In this document: piece by piece, positions 51,624 to 59,493 of the stretch
How the letters are laid out: each line of letters opens with the position of its first letter
How positions within the stretch are numbered: position 1 is the first letter of the stretch
Assembly (NCBI GenBank): GCA_017434045.1
Contig: JAFRGA010000007.1
Coordinates: 1 to 61,239 of the forward strand
Source: Eggerthellaceae bacterium
GTDB lineage: Bacteria > Actinomycetota > Coriobacteriia > Coriobacteriales > Eggerthellaceae
Reading direction: 5' to 3'
DNA length: 61,239 nt
Position numbers and translations under genes: made by a program
The notes under the pieces: model-generated
Databases searched by the model: none
What the model saw: only the letters and a program-made list of their open reading frames with translations
Told to the model about the DNA's origin: nothing

Positions 51624-52154
51624 CTAACGGCCCATCAACTCGCTGATTGGACGCAAAGGACGAGTGCCATCCCAGTGCTCGTGCATAGCTTTGATGCCTT
51701 CGTAGAGCTGCGTGAGCGGCGCATTCACCTCGACGAAGGTGCCGAGCGCATCACGGCAATCGAAATAGACAACGCGCAAGCCGCTACCTGACGTCATGTC
51801 CATAGCTACTTCGAAGCCCTTTTTCTCGAAATCGGCAATCACGGACTCAACGTCATCGCTCCAAATGCACACGTGGTGCAACCCATAATAGCCGGCATCC
51901 TTGTAAACATCTGGCGAATCGTCGGTGCCTTCGATGAGCTCAAGCTGCACGTTGTTGAAATGTCCGAGCGCGCAGCGCGTATTGTTCTCGCCGGGTTTTC
52001 CACGATACAGAATCTCCTCCGGCGGATTCACGCCCATGTCATAGAACGGACCGGCGCCAAGCAGATCGGCGAACAATTTGGCGCTTTCCTCGATGTTTTC
52101 CACGTAATAACCGAGCTGCGCTACTCCATACTTGTTCAGAAGGGTCTCATGCAT
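51624..52154 (-). CDS. VOC protein 3 (cluster B)
   Basis: 176 aa. VOC modules: GVAQLGYYVENIEESAKLFA, NVQLELIEG, GLHHVCIWSDDVESVIADFE, TFVEVN. As in the cluster A proteins, the first ligand position is Gln with His and Glu later, so the three VOC proteins are one subfamily. Conserved GAGPFYDMGV resembles FGSGPFFTT of VOC 2. GGAG precedes ATG 52154. Probably acts on the same type of intermediate as the cluster A VOCs. Confidence 0.83.
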   Translation of the reverse strand: MHETLLNKYGVAQLGYYVENIEESAKLFADLLGAGPFYDMGVNPPEEILYRGKPGENNTRCALGHFNNVQLELIEGTDDSPDVYKDAGYYGLHHVCIWSDDVESVIADFEKKGFEVAMDMTSGSGLRVVYFDCRDALGTFVEVNAPLTQLYEGIKAMHEHWDGTRPLRPISELMGR

Positions 52155-52173
52155 TTTTTCTCCAATCAATAAA

Positions 52174-52195
52174 GGGCCGGGGATAGCCCCGGCCC
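52174..52195 (-). terminator. Intercistronic hairpin in cluster B
   Basis: GGGCCGGGG and CCCCGGCCC flank a 4-nt loop; on the minus strand it is followed by TTTATT, so it is a likely partial terminator between the 98-aa gene and VOC 3. Confidence 0.7.
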
Positions 52196-52253
52196 AAAGT
52201 GGGTTTTGCGAGCCGCTAGGCGAGCTGGAAGCGTTGCGGAACCATTCCGCCCA

Positions 52254-52550
52254 CTATCGTTCGACCTCGAGCGGTGCACCCGAGTACTTGTGCGCGACTG
52301 GCGTGGGGTCAGCCTCGCCGGTGACGAGGCTGACCCACTGTCCTGCGCGCAAGACGAACAGCGGGGTCAGATTGATCTGGCCGCTATGGCAGCCTCCGCC
52401 CCAATAGCGGAAACTTCCTTCGGGACACGCCCCGCGAGCGCATTCGACCCACGTGCCATCGGAAAGCTCCTCGAACACACGCCCGTCGTTCGTGGACAGG
52501 GTGAACCCTTCCCAGTCGATGGCGTCAATATGCACCCGCGAGAACTCCAT
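52254..52550 (-). CDS. Small Cys-containing hypothetical protein (cluster B)
   Basis: 98 aa: HIDAIDWEGFTLSTNDGRVF, then CARGACPEGSFRYWGGGCHS (three Cys and one His close together, a possible metal site). It starts 10 bases after the beta-subunit stop, so it is translated with the alpha/beta pair. No family recognised. It has no equivalent in cluster A. Confidence 0.7.
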   Translation of the reverse strand: MEFSRVHIDAIDWEGFTLSTNDGRVFEELSDGTWVECARGACPEGSFRYWGGGCHSGQINLTPLFVLRAGQWVSLVTGEADPTPVAHKYSGAPLEVER

Positions 52551-52560
52551 GCGCTCGGTC

Positions 52561-53364
52561 CTACACGAACGCTACGTCGCCGAGTCCCCTATCCTCGGCA
52601 ACCGTGCTCACGGACAGCTTCATCTCCTTGCCGTCCTTGGCGATAGTCACGTCCCACTCGTCATCGGCCAGGCCGTCAATCCAGAAGTCGCCCCAGCTGT
52701 TAGTGGTCGCTTCGTAGGTGTCGGTGCCGTTGGTCACGGTCACCTTCGCGCCCTCGACGATCTCCTCGTCCTCGGGGGTGTACACCGTGGCGGCGATGAA
52801 CTTCTTGGGCAGGCCCTTGTAGTACACGTGCGGCTTGGTGCCGTACTCGGGATGCAGCACCTCGGCGCCTTCCAGGTCGAGATCGTCGAGCTCACCGAAC
52901 TGAATGACACCCACCGGGCAATTGTCCATGCAGCGCGGTACGCGAATCGGCGAATCCTCGTCGTCGAGCAGATGAGCGCAACCGGTGCACTTCTGCGGAA
53001 TCTGGAGCTCCTCGTTCCAGAAGATTTTGTGATACGGGCATGCGTCGACGATGGCCTTTTGGCCCTTCGCCTTGATCGGGTCGATGATGACTAAGCCATC
53101 ATCGCGACGGTACACGGCATCGTCCTTCGCGGCGGTGATGCACGGTGCGTTCTCGCAGTGCATGCATGGCGTGGGGACATACGACACCTTGACCTGCGGG
53201 CGCTGACCGCGTTCCTTCTGGTTCACCTTCAGCCAGAACTGTCCGGACTCGGGTTGCTCGGCGGCATACGGCATCCAGCAGTTGCCACAGTGTTCGTCCT
53301 TGCATGCAATCTGGCAGGCATGGCAACCAACGCACTTGCTCGCGTCGATGAGAAATCCCTTCAT
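52561..53364 (-). CDS. Fe-S beta subunit of the cluster B transhydroxylase-like enzyme
   Basis: 267 aa, the same length and layout as the cluster A beta subunit: DASKCVGCHACQIACKDEHC, PTPCMHCENAPCITAAKDDA, KCTGCAHLLDDEDSP, VPRCMDNCPVGVIQFGE, then the C-terminal transthyretin-like sandwich (AKVTVTNGTDTYEATTNSWG). Cys pattern supports three [4Fe-4S] clusters. 19 bases after the alpha subunit. Forms the electron-carrying partner of the cluster B alpha subunit. Confidence 0.9.
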   Translation of the reverse strand: MKGFLIDASKCVGCHACQIACKDEHCGNCWMPYAAEQPESGQFWLKVNQKERGQRPQVKVSYVPTPCMHCENAPCITAAKDDAVYRRDDGLVIIDPIKAKGQKAIVDACPYHKIFWNEELQIPQKCTGCAHLLDDEDSPIRVPRCMDNCPVGVIQFGELDDLDLEGAEVLHPEYGTKPHVYYKGLPKKFIAATVYTPEDEEIVEGAKVTVTNGTDTYEATTNSWGDFWIDGLADDEWDVTIAKDGKEMKLSVSTVAEDRGLGDVAFV

Positions 53365-53383
53365 TATGTCTCTCCCTCTCTCT

Positions 53384-56074
53384 TTATTCGGACACGACCC
53401 ACGCGTCGCGTGTGATGCCCTGGCCCTCGTCGTAAGCGCGGTTGAACGCTTCGGGGTAGTCTGCCTTCCACTGGTCGTACTCTTCCTGGGTCAGCTTTTC
53501 GGCCTCGGCCAAGTAGCCTGTTACGACGAAGCCCTTGCAGTGCTTAGAAACGCCTGCTTGCGGGCTGATCAGGTTGATGGCGCCACCGCGGTCGATGTGC
53601 GGGGCGATCGGGTCGACACGCGAGCCCTTGGCCACGACAACCGAGCCTGGCATGATGCGCTGCGAGATGCGTGCGCCGGTGAGCACGATGCCGCGCTCGT
53701 TGAACAGCTTCACGATGTCGCCGTCGGCGATGTCCCGCGCAGCGGCGTCTTCGGGGGCCATCCAGACGGGCTCGTACAGATAACCGTCCGGACCTTTCAC
53801 CTTGGTGGTCTCGATCTCGCGATACCATGCGATGTCGTCGCCCTGAACGTGCACGCGGAAGCGAGCCGGGTTGGCGGTGACCAGCAGCGGGTAGTCCTTG
53901 CAGCGCTCGCCCCAGAGGGACTCATCATGGGTCCAGCCCTCCTCGGCGGGTCCGCCGACAATCCACTTGGCCATCGGCTGGCGTTCCTTGTCATCGGGGA
54001 AGTTCTGGGCAAGGGCGTCCGACCAGAACTCGAGTTTGCCGGATGGCGTGTCGAGCGGGTAATTCTCGATGTCCTGGTAGAATCCGCGCATGCCGGGCAG
54101 CAGCTCCTTGTAGTGCTCGTCGAGCTTCGGGAAGTAGAAGCCGCGCTTCTTGAACTCATCCCAGCTGATCTCGGTGGGCAGCTGGGAATTCTCAAAGCCA
54201 TGCTGCAACCATTGGTCGGTCGTCATGCCGCGGTCGACCTCTTCGCGTTTGCCGAAGCGGTCGAGCACCTCGAGCGCGATCTCCCAGTCGGATTTGGACT
54301 CGCCCACGCGTTCGCACGCCGGAGGCGTGTAGCCCGCATGGCGCATGCCGACGGTCATCGACGCGCCCATGGTGTCGTTGTCCTCCAGGCACGTGGTGAC
54401 AGGAAGCACCAGGTCGCAGAAGAGCGAGTCGTTCTCGAGCCACTGGTGGTTGGTCACGAAGAACTCAACTTCGGGCGAGCGGATTGCATCTTGGAACGTG
54501 AAGCCGCCGTTCCAGCAGTTCATGTTGCAGGGCTTCTCGGACCACAGCATGTGGACCTTGTTGATGCGCGGCGGTTCGGCCGGGGGCTCTGCGCCCATGC
54601 GCTCGGCCATGGCCTTCTGCATGGCGAAGGCGCGCTGCGGATCAGCCGGATAGCTGAACTCTTGGAACTGCTCGGGCGTGGTCACGTACACGATGGCCGG
54701 GCTGCCCCACCACTTCAGCTGCCCGTTTGTAATAGCCTCGGCGATGCCGGTGCGCGGGAGCGACTGGGCGCTCGGGTAGAACTGGCGGCAGTGGTTCAGC
54801 ATGCTGAACGGACGCGTGGAGGACGACGAGATTTTCTCGCAGCCCATGTTGGTGGCCTCGAGGTGCAGCTGCTGCACGCCAGGCTTTCCGAGGCCTTGCA
54901 TGGCCAGTAGGTAGGCCTGTGCGCGGCCAGGCTCATGGCTGTACGGCGTCTTGATGGAACCCGAGCTGTAGTGCACATGAGATGCGGCTTTGCGCGAGAT
55001 GTTTCGCGCGAACGCCTTGATGGTGTGCACGGGCACGCCGCAGCGCTCGGAAGCCCACTCGGGTGTTTTCGGGATGCCTTCCTCGTCTTCGCCGAGTAGG
55101 TAGGCCTTGAACTTGTCGAAGCCGACCGAATGCGTATCGATGAATTCCTTGTCGTAGAGGCCCTCGGTGATCATGACGTACATGACGCCGAAGTCGAATG
55201 CGGTGTCGGTGTTGGGCAGGATGGGAATCCACTTGAAGTCCTTGTGGCACACTGCCGTGTAGTTGCAGAACGGGTCGACGACCACGAACTCCTTGCCTTG
55301 CTCTTCCCAGAACTTGATGAGACGGGAGAAGAACATGGACGCGTAGTTCTGCGTGAGCTCCCAGTCGCCCGCGTCAAACACGAGCAGCTCGGAGTTCTGG
55401 GTGACGTCGCGCACGACGTTCCAGTTACTGTAGCCGTTTTGCGGAGGCGCGATGAGGCCGCCGCCGTAGTTGAAACCGCTGCCCCAGAAGTGCTTGGCGC
55501 CCCAGTACCAACCTTCGACCGAGTCGGGCGTGCGCGTTTCGCGCGTGTAGCCGCCCAGTTTGTCCATGGCAGTAGCGTGCATGCCGCCACCCGCGTGAAG
55601 GTCCTTCGACTCGCGATGACCGTCTTCGCCGATGCACAGCACTGAGTAGGGACCGTAGGTCTCGATGGTTCGCTTTATCTCGCTCTCCATGATGTCGAGC
55701 GCCTCATCCCAGCTAATCTCGACGAACTTGGACTTGCCGCGGTTTTGGGCGTTGATCTTGTCGGGGTCGCCGCCCGGTTCCCAGTCGACGCGCTTCAGCG
55801 GCATGCGCACGCGGTTCTTCGAGTACACACGCTCTTTGTAAGCCAGCGCCATGTAGTTGGGCGCAGCCTTGTACTCGGGACGGAACACCTTGTCGCCCGC
55901 TTCGATTTCCCACATCGAGGGCGCGAGCTCCTCGTGCGTGTACACCTCGTCGATGTGCATGGGACGGATTCGGACAATCTTGCCGTCCTTCGAGTCGACG
56001 GCGGTAAGCTCGCCTCCCGTGCCGCCACTTGCTATGCTTTGGCCAGTCGTGGTCAACTTGCCGTTTTCGCTCAT
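53384..56074 (-). CDS. Molybdopterin oxidoreductase, pyrogallol hydroxytransferase alpha-subunit-like (cluster B)
   Basis: 896 aa, clearly paralogous to the cluster A alpha subunit from end to end (GGTGGELTAVDSKDGKIVRI; LKRVDWEPGGDP; CIGEDGHRESKDLHAGGG with His153; RTPDSVEGWYWGAKHFWGSG with Asp184-Ser185). It lacks a signal peptide and an N-terminal Fe-S motif. Differences cluster in residues 195-240 and 460-540, where it has insertions (PPQNGYSNWN; PADPQRAFAMQKAMAERMGA) likely to reshape the substrate funnel. ATG 56074 follows GAAGGGGGAAGC. Probably a second polyphenol transhydroxylase or dehydroxylase with a different substrate. Confidence 0.85.
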   Translation of the reverse strand: MSENGKLTTTGQSIASGGTGGELTAVDSKDGKIVRIRPMHIDEVYTHEELAPSMWEIEAGDKVFRPEYKAAPNYMALAYKERVYSKNRVRMPLKRVDWEPGGDPDKINAQNRGKSKFVEISWDEALDIMESEIKRTIETYGPYSVLCIGEDGHRESKDLHAGGGMHATAMDKLGGYTRETRTPDSVEGWYWGAKHFWGSGFNYGGGLIAPPQNGYSNWNVVRDVTQNSELLVFDAGDWELTQNYASMFFSRLIKFWEEQGKEFVVVDPFCNYTAVCHKDFKWIPILPNTDTAFDFGVMYVMITEGLYDKEFIDTHSVGFDKFKAYLLGEDEEGIPKTPEWASERCGVPVHTIKAFARNISRKAASHVHYSSGSIKTPYSHEPGRAQAYLLAMQGLGKPGVQQLHLEATNMGCEKISSSSTRPFSMLNHCRQFYPSAQSLPRTGIAEAITNGQLKWWGSPAIVYVTTPEQFQEFSYPADPQRAFAMQKAMAERMGAEPPAEPPRINKVHMLWSEKPCNMNCWNGGFTFQDAIRSPEVEFFVTNHQWLENDSLFCDLVLPVTTCLEDNDTMGASMTVGMRHAGYTPPACERVGESKSDWEIALEVLDRFGKREEVDRGMTTDQWLQHGFENSQLPTEISWDEFKKRGFYFPKLDEHYKELLPGMRGFYQDIENYPLDTPSGKLEFWSDALAQNFPDDKERQPMAKWIVGGPAEEGWTHDESLWGERCKDYPLLVTANPARFRVHVQGDDIAWYREIETTKVKGPDGYLYEPVWMAPEDAAARDIADGDIVKLFNERGIVLTGARISQRIMPGSVVVAKGSRVDPIAPHIDRGGAINLISPQAGVSKHCKGFVVTGYLAEAEKLTQEEYDQWKADYPEAFNRAYDEGQGITRDAWVVSE

Positions 56075-56286
56075 GCTTCCCCCTTCTCTTGCTTCGATGC
56101 TTTGATGGGGCAATACCCCTGAGAATCAAGCTACCGAGAAGTGCGGGCATGTTCAATTTTCGAACGAGCTTGCTTGGACGCTGTGAGGTGACTATTCGGC
56201 CGATGTGTTTACCGATGCGAATCTAATCGTTTCGAACGCAACCGAATTCGCGTTGCGACCTCGAGGCTAACGGCGGAAGACGGTGC
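56075..56286. promoter_or_regulatory. Promoter region of cluster B between tetR and the alpha subunit
   Basis: 211 bases with a partial dyad GTTCAATTTTCGAAC (56151-56165) and further TTCGAACG/CGAATTCG elements near 56230. Likely holds the alpha-subunit promoter and a TetR site. Confidence 0.4.
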
Positions 56287-56853
56287 CTACATCAAACTGT
56301 TCTTCTCTGGAAGGCTAGAAAAATACGAGTAAGCTATGCTGAAATAGATTTCCGTGAGCCGTTTCGGTGGAATGGGCATGCCGTCGGCAATCCATTTCTG
56401 ACAGAACATCGCCTGAGAAGAAGCGAAGAAATAGGATACGTACTCCCGCTCGAGTTCCTCAATTGGGAATTGTCCGAGTATTTCCTGGTTAAGTGCGAAA
56501 AGCGAACGCGTGACCACGCGGATGAAGGTGTCATCTTTCCCAAACATCGGTCCGACGAGCCTCTGGTAGTAATCCTTTTCCGACTCGAAATAGCTATAGA
56601 GGTTCTCGGTGTACATGGGAGAGATGCTACGCGCCTGTTCATGCGTGAGCGTTGCGTTGAGCGTGCGCATCGGCTCGACGGCGCCACGCTCAAATATGCT
56701 TGAAACGATATCTTCCTTGTCTTGGAAATTGACATAGAAGGTCTTGCGCGACAAGTGTGCCTCACGGCAGATTTCCGCCACGGTAATCTTGGCGTACGGA
56801 TGCTTCATCACCAGCTTTTTGAAACTGCTCTCGAATGCCTCACGCGCGCCCAC
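56287..56853 (-). CDS. TetR/AcrR family regulator (cluster B)
   Basis: 188 aa. N-terminal HTH: ITVAEICREAHLSRKTFYVN followed by FQDKEDIVSSIFERG, the typical TetR helix-turn-helix. The C-terminal ligand domain carries YSYFESEKDYYQRLVGPMFG and a C-terminal TetR_C_8-like region. The start is GTG with GGAGGG upstream. It lies between the FKBP-like gene and the alpha subunit on the same strand and probably represses cluster B until a phenolic inducer binds. Confidence 0.88.
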   Translation of the reverse strand: MGAREAFESSFKKLVMKHPYAKITVAEICREAHLSRKTFYVNFQDKEDIVSSIFERGAVEPMRTLNATLTHEQARSISPMYTENLYSYFESEKDYYQRLVGPMFGKDDTFIRVVTRSLFALNQEILGQFPIEELEREYVSYFFASSQAMFCQKWIADGMPIPPKRLTEIYFSIAYSYFSSLPEKNSLM

Positions 56854-56889
56854 GATTGCCCTCCGTTAACGCCTATGTTTAACATGGTA

Positions 56890-57414
56890 TCACCTATGGT
56901 GGTCGCTATGGCAGCACGTATCGTCGGCGAGCGATTTGCGCAAGGCGCCGCAACTGCAACCTTTGGAACTGCGTTCGAGGTCGATTGCTGTTTCCGTGCC
57001 GTCGGACACGAGTTCGACTTCGAAGGTTATATCCCGTCCTGCAAGCTCGTGATTCTGGTCGAAGCGCACCATCCCACCCTCTACTGCGAGCACTTTGAGC
57101 CGCGCATGGCCTTGATCGGTTTGCACCATGATGAAGCCACCAACCGGTAGGTCCTGTGCATTTGGGATTGCGTCTGCAGGCACTTCGAACACGAGGGACG
57201 GATCGTATTCCCCGTATGCCTCGGACGGCGGCAGCGTGAACACGCTTCTCTGCCCGCGGCCAAGATCCATCAGGCGCCGTTCTACGCTGGGGGGTATCTG
57301 GCCGCTGCCAATCGTAACGGTCAGCGGATTGTTGCCCGCCCACGTGTCCATGAAGACATACCCATCTTCAAGCGTTCCCGCGCAATGAATGACGATTTTT
57401 TGACCTGAATGCAT
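56890..57414 (-). CDS. FKBP/SlyD-like peptidyl-prolyl isomerase with Cys/His-rich tail (cluster B)
   Basis: 174 aa. FKBP domain with SlyD-type insert: GQKIVIHCAGTLEDGYVFMD, LTVTIGSGQIPPSVERRLMD, LGRGQRSVFTLPPSEAYGEY, then an insert-in-flap like segment (LPVGGFIMVQTDQGHARLKV) and LAGRDITFEVELVS. The tail SSKGCSCGALRKSLADDTCC with HSDHHR gives four Cys and three His, a probable metal-binding tail as in SlyD. The ATG at 57414 follows GGAGGGGGC. It precedes tetR by 36 bp. The shared tail with the cluster A protein ties both to their transhydroxylases. Confidence 0.82.
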   Translation of the reverse strand: MHSGQKIVIHCAGTLEDGYVFMDTWAGNNPLTVTIGSGQIPPSVERRLMDLGRGQRSVFTLPPSEAYGEYDPSLVFEVPADAIPNAQDLPVGGFIMVQTDQGHARLKVLAVEGGMVRFDQNHELAGRDITFEVELVSDGTETAIDLERSSKGCSCGALRKSLADDTCCHSDHHR

Positions 57415-57632
57415 AGTGCCCCCTCCATTTTCATTTTGGTTCGAGGGGGAGGTCACCGCAATTGCCAATAGTCGAAGCTGCGTCACGCATAGGGTGACGG
57501 ATTCGATTGTCTGTTACCTTGCTGGCGCTTGTTTTGGCCGGAACGTAATCCGCAAACGAGCTGGCGTTGTTAGGGGTCGGTGCGGTGGGGTTTCTTTCTC
57601 GGACAAGGCACCGTCTACTTGACATTCGAATT

Positions 57633-57648
57633 GTAATACGGTAATACT
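57633..57648. promoter_or_regulatory. GTAATAC direct repeat upstream of the first TA module
   Basis: GTAATACG and GTAATACT are adjacent, 28-43 bases before the antitoxin start, overlapping a TAATACT -10-like box. Candidate autoregulatory site. 57415-57632 otherwise holds no gene. Confidence 0.4.
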
Positions 57649-57675
57649 GATTTCAGTCGGCGGGAGGGAGCAAAC

Positions 57676-57987
57676 ATGGATCCGGTGGTTACCGCACGAG
57701 TTCCCGAAGGGGTGCGCGACAGGGGCATCGAGGTGCTCAAGAGCATCGGCTCTACTACGTCTGAGCTCATCAACGCCGCATTCGACTATGTCATCCAGGC
57801 AAAGGAACTCCCAAGATTCGAGCGGGCAACGAGTGGGGAAGTCCGCGTTCTCTCAAAGGAGCAGGCGGAAGACCTGTCCGAGTTCATGCGCTCTGTGAAG
57901 GTCGACGTTCCGGCTGCCTGGGATGACGCCAGCTTTGAAGGCCTATTCGACGATGCGATGGGGCAGCGCTATGCGGGTCTTCATTGA
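57676..57987 (+). CDS. RelB/DinJ-type antitoxin
   Basis: 103 aa. N-terminal ribbon-helix-helix (VVTARVPEGVRDRGIEVLKS; STTSELINAAFDYVIQ) and a flexible acidic C-terminus (DDASFEGLFDDAM) for toxin binding. Overlaps the PIN toxin gene by 17 bases. GGGAGGGAGC precedes the ATG. Type II antitoxin that also autoregulates the promoter. Confidence 0.82.
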   Translation: MDPVVTARVPEGVRDRGIEVLKSIGSTTSELINAAFDYVIQAKELPRFERATSGEVRVLSKEQAEDLSEFMRSVKVDVPAAWDDASFEGLFDDAMGQRYAGLH

Positions 57988-58423
57988 TACGAACGTGCTC
58001 TTCGACATACTCGCACAGCGCAAGCCGTTTTTCGAGTCGGCGGAGAAGCTCGTGATCATCCAGATGTTCGGCGATGCCGAGCTCTGGTGCGCGCCCCAGT
58101 CGTTGCTGGATGTGTCCTACGTTTTAGGGAAGGTCCGGCCCGCTGCCGAGCTGCACGCGGCTCTTGGAAAGGTGCTCGAGCGGGTCAACCTCTGCGCGAC
58201 CACGCACGACGACATGAAGGAAGCCTGCGGTGTCGGTTGGGACGATTTGGAAGATGCGCTGATAGGCGTCTTGTGCAAGAAGGTGTCTGCTGACTACCTC
58301 CTCACCCGCGATGAGAAACAGGCAGGGTTCAAGGGGTTGGGAATACCGTCGCTCACCCCCGAGGAATTCTTCTCCCTGATCGAGGTCGAACGCAACCTGC
58401 GTTACAGCGCAATCGAGTTATAA
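57971..58423 (+). CDS. PIN-domain toxin (VapC-like ribonuclease)
   Basis: 150 aa. PIN acidic residues: MRVFIDTNVLFDILAQRKPF (Asp near the start), the CGVGWDDLEDALIGVLCKKV helix and YLLTRDEKQAGFKGLGI. Type II toxin expected to cleave RNA in a Mg-dependent way. Overlaps the antitoxin gene. Converges with the second PIN gene at 58490. Confidence 0.85.
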   Translation: MRVFIDTNVLFDILAQRKPFFESAEKLVIIQMFGDAELWCAPQSLLDVSYVLGKVRPAAELHAALGKVLERVNLCATTHDDMKEACGVGWDDLEDALIGVLCKKVSADYLLTRDEKQAGFKGLGIPSLTPEEFFSLIEVERNLRYSAIEL

Positions 58424-58435
58424 GCGCCGAGAGGA

Positions 58436-58466
58436 ATGAGACAAAGGGGCCGCCCCTTTTTCTCAT
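58436..58466. terminator. Palindrome between convergent TA modules (family-A type)
   Basis: ATGAGACAAAGGGGC pairs with GCCCCTTTTTCTCAT. Suits a bidirectional terminator. Confidence 0.65.
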
Positions 58467-58489
58467 GTAGGAAAAGCCCCGCCAAAGGC

Positions 58490-58939
58490 TTAATGCTCCA
58501 ATTCGACTTCTGCGTAAGATACGTTATCGGGCTTGAACATCGTGACGAAATCCGCTGGAAGAAAAGCTTTCACGGGTGAGTTCACGTAATCCTTTATGTT
58601 GTACGTGATGATGGCATCGACGCCGTTGCGTGCGGCAGAGTGCGCAATCAACGCATCCTCGAAGTCTTTCATATCGCTCTTATACGCGGTAAGCCCGTCC
58701 TGCTCGTTGGCGTCGAACACGCGAAACATCTCGAATAACGCACCCATAGCCCAATCGAGCTTTTCACCCCTGAGGCCGCAATGATGCAGTATGTAGTTGA
58801 TATCGGCGAGCGTACATGCGGGGATGCATGCGTCGAATCCGCGCAGAACCACAACGTCGTAAGCCGTAAGCACCTCGAGTTGCTGGGGCGCGTTCGTGTA
58901 CAGGTAGATGAGGGAGTTCACATCGAAGCAGATCTTCAT
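58490..58939 (-). CDS. PIN-domain toxin 2
   Basis: 149 aa. MKICFDVNSLIYLYTNAPQQ with the first PIN Asp (in the FDVN variant of DTN), SDMKDFEDALIAHSAARNGV and IITYNIKDYVNSPVKAFLPA. Translationally coupled (4-bp overlap) to the antitoxin upstream. Only distantly similar to the neighbouring PIN toxin, so not a recent duplication. Confidence 0.85.
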   Translation of the reverse strand: MKICFDVNSLIYLYTNAPQQLEVLTAYDVVVLRGFDACIPACTLADINYILHHCGLRGEKLDWAMGALFEMFRVFDANEQDGLTAYKSDMKDFEDALIAHSAARNGVDAIITYNIKDYVNSPVKAFLPADFVTMFKPDNVSYAEVELEH

Positions 58940-59238
58940 AGCAGATTGCCGTATTTCTGCACGATGCGGGCTGCCCGCGCGTCCTTGACGTCGAAATCTG
59001 CGGGCAGGGTGATGCATCCTGCGATGCTGCGAGCGACTTCGCGCTTGCGCTGCGCGCGTGAGCGGGCGTCTTCTGCCTGCACGTCGAGGCATTCGGGAAT
59101 GCGCTGCTCTTCTTCAAGGTAGCGGTACAAACTGCGAATGAGCTGCGTGGGCGACACGCCGTTGCGTTCGAGCACGGCCGATCCGCCGCGCTTCAACGAT
59201 TCGTCGAGCCGTGCGTTGATGGTTGCTTCCCGCGCCAT
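58936..59238 (-). CDS. RelB/DinJ-type antitoxin 2
   Basis: 100 aa. Ribbon-helix-helix (EATINARLDESLKRGGSAVL; GVSPTQLIRSLYRYLEEEQR) and a basic then acidic C-terminal region. The ATG at 59238 follows GGGAAGGGGGAAGCC. A perfect palindrome in its promoter is the likely autoregulatory site. Confidence 0.82.
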   Translation of the reverse strand: MAREATINARLDESLKRGGSAVLERNGVSPTQLIRSLYRYLEEEQRIPECLDVQAEDARSRAQRKREVARSIAGCITLPADFDVKDARAARIVQKYGNLL

Positions 59239-59271
59239 GGCTTCCCCCTTCCCGTTAAAGAGGGTAGCATG

Positions 59272-59289
59272 TTGCATTACGTAATGCAA
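59272..59289. promoter_or_regulatory. Perfect 18-bp palindrome TTGCATTACGTAATGCAA
   Basis: 34 bases before the antitoxin 2 start, adjacent to TATATA. The GTAAT core is also in the site of the first TA module. Probable antitoxin operator. Confidence 0.7.
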
Positions 59290-59363
59290 TTATATATTCC
59301 CAACCATCTGCTTCCACGTCTGTCCGCCCCAGACGATGGCAGCAGTCTCCTCGGCGAACCTCT

Positions 59364-59434
59364 AATGAGTCGCAGGACGTTCCTCTGACTCATTTTGCTA
59401 CTAAATGAGTCAGAGGAACGTCCTGTGACTCATT
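59364..59434. repeat. 32-bp inverted repeat, one mismatch, 7-nt loop
   Basis: Left arm starts AATGAGTCGCAGGACGTTCC, right arm ends CCTGTGACTCATT. A shorter relative (ATGAGTCGG...AACTCAT) lies at 44152-44180 after the response-regulator gene. Confidence 0.75.
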
Positions 59435-59493
59435 CGGTTAGAATTAGAAGCGTGTATTGCGCTCTGTTCATCGATTCGGAGAAAGGACGCCGC

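Noticed and set aside
53282..54910. A 542-codon + strand frame opposite the cluster B alpha subunit
   Set aside because: Antisense shadow of the molybdoenzyme; no domain motifs, unusual composition.
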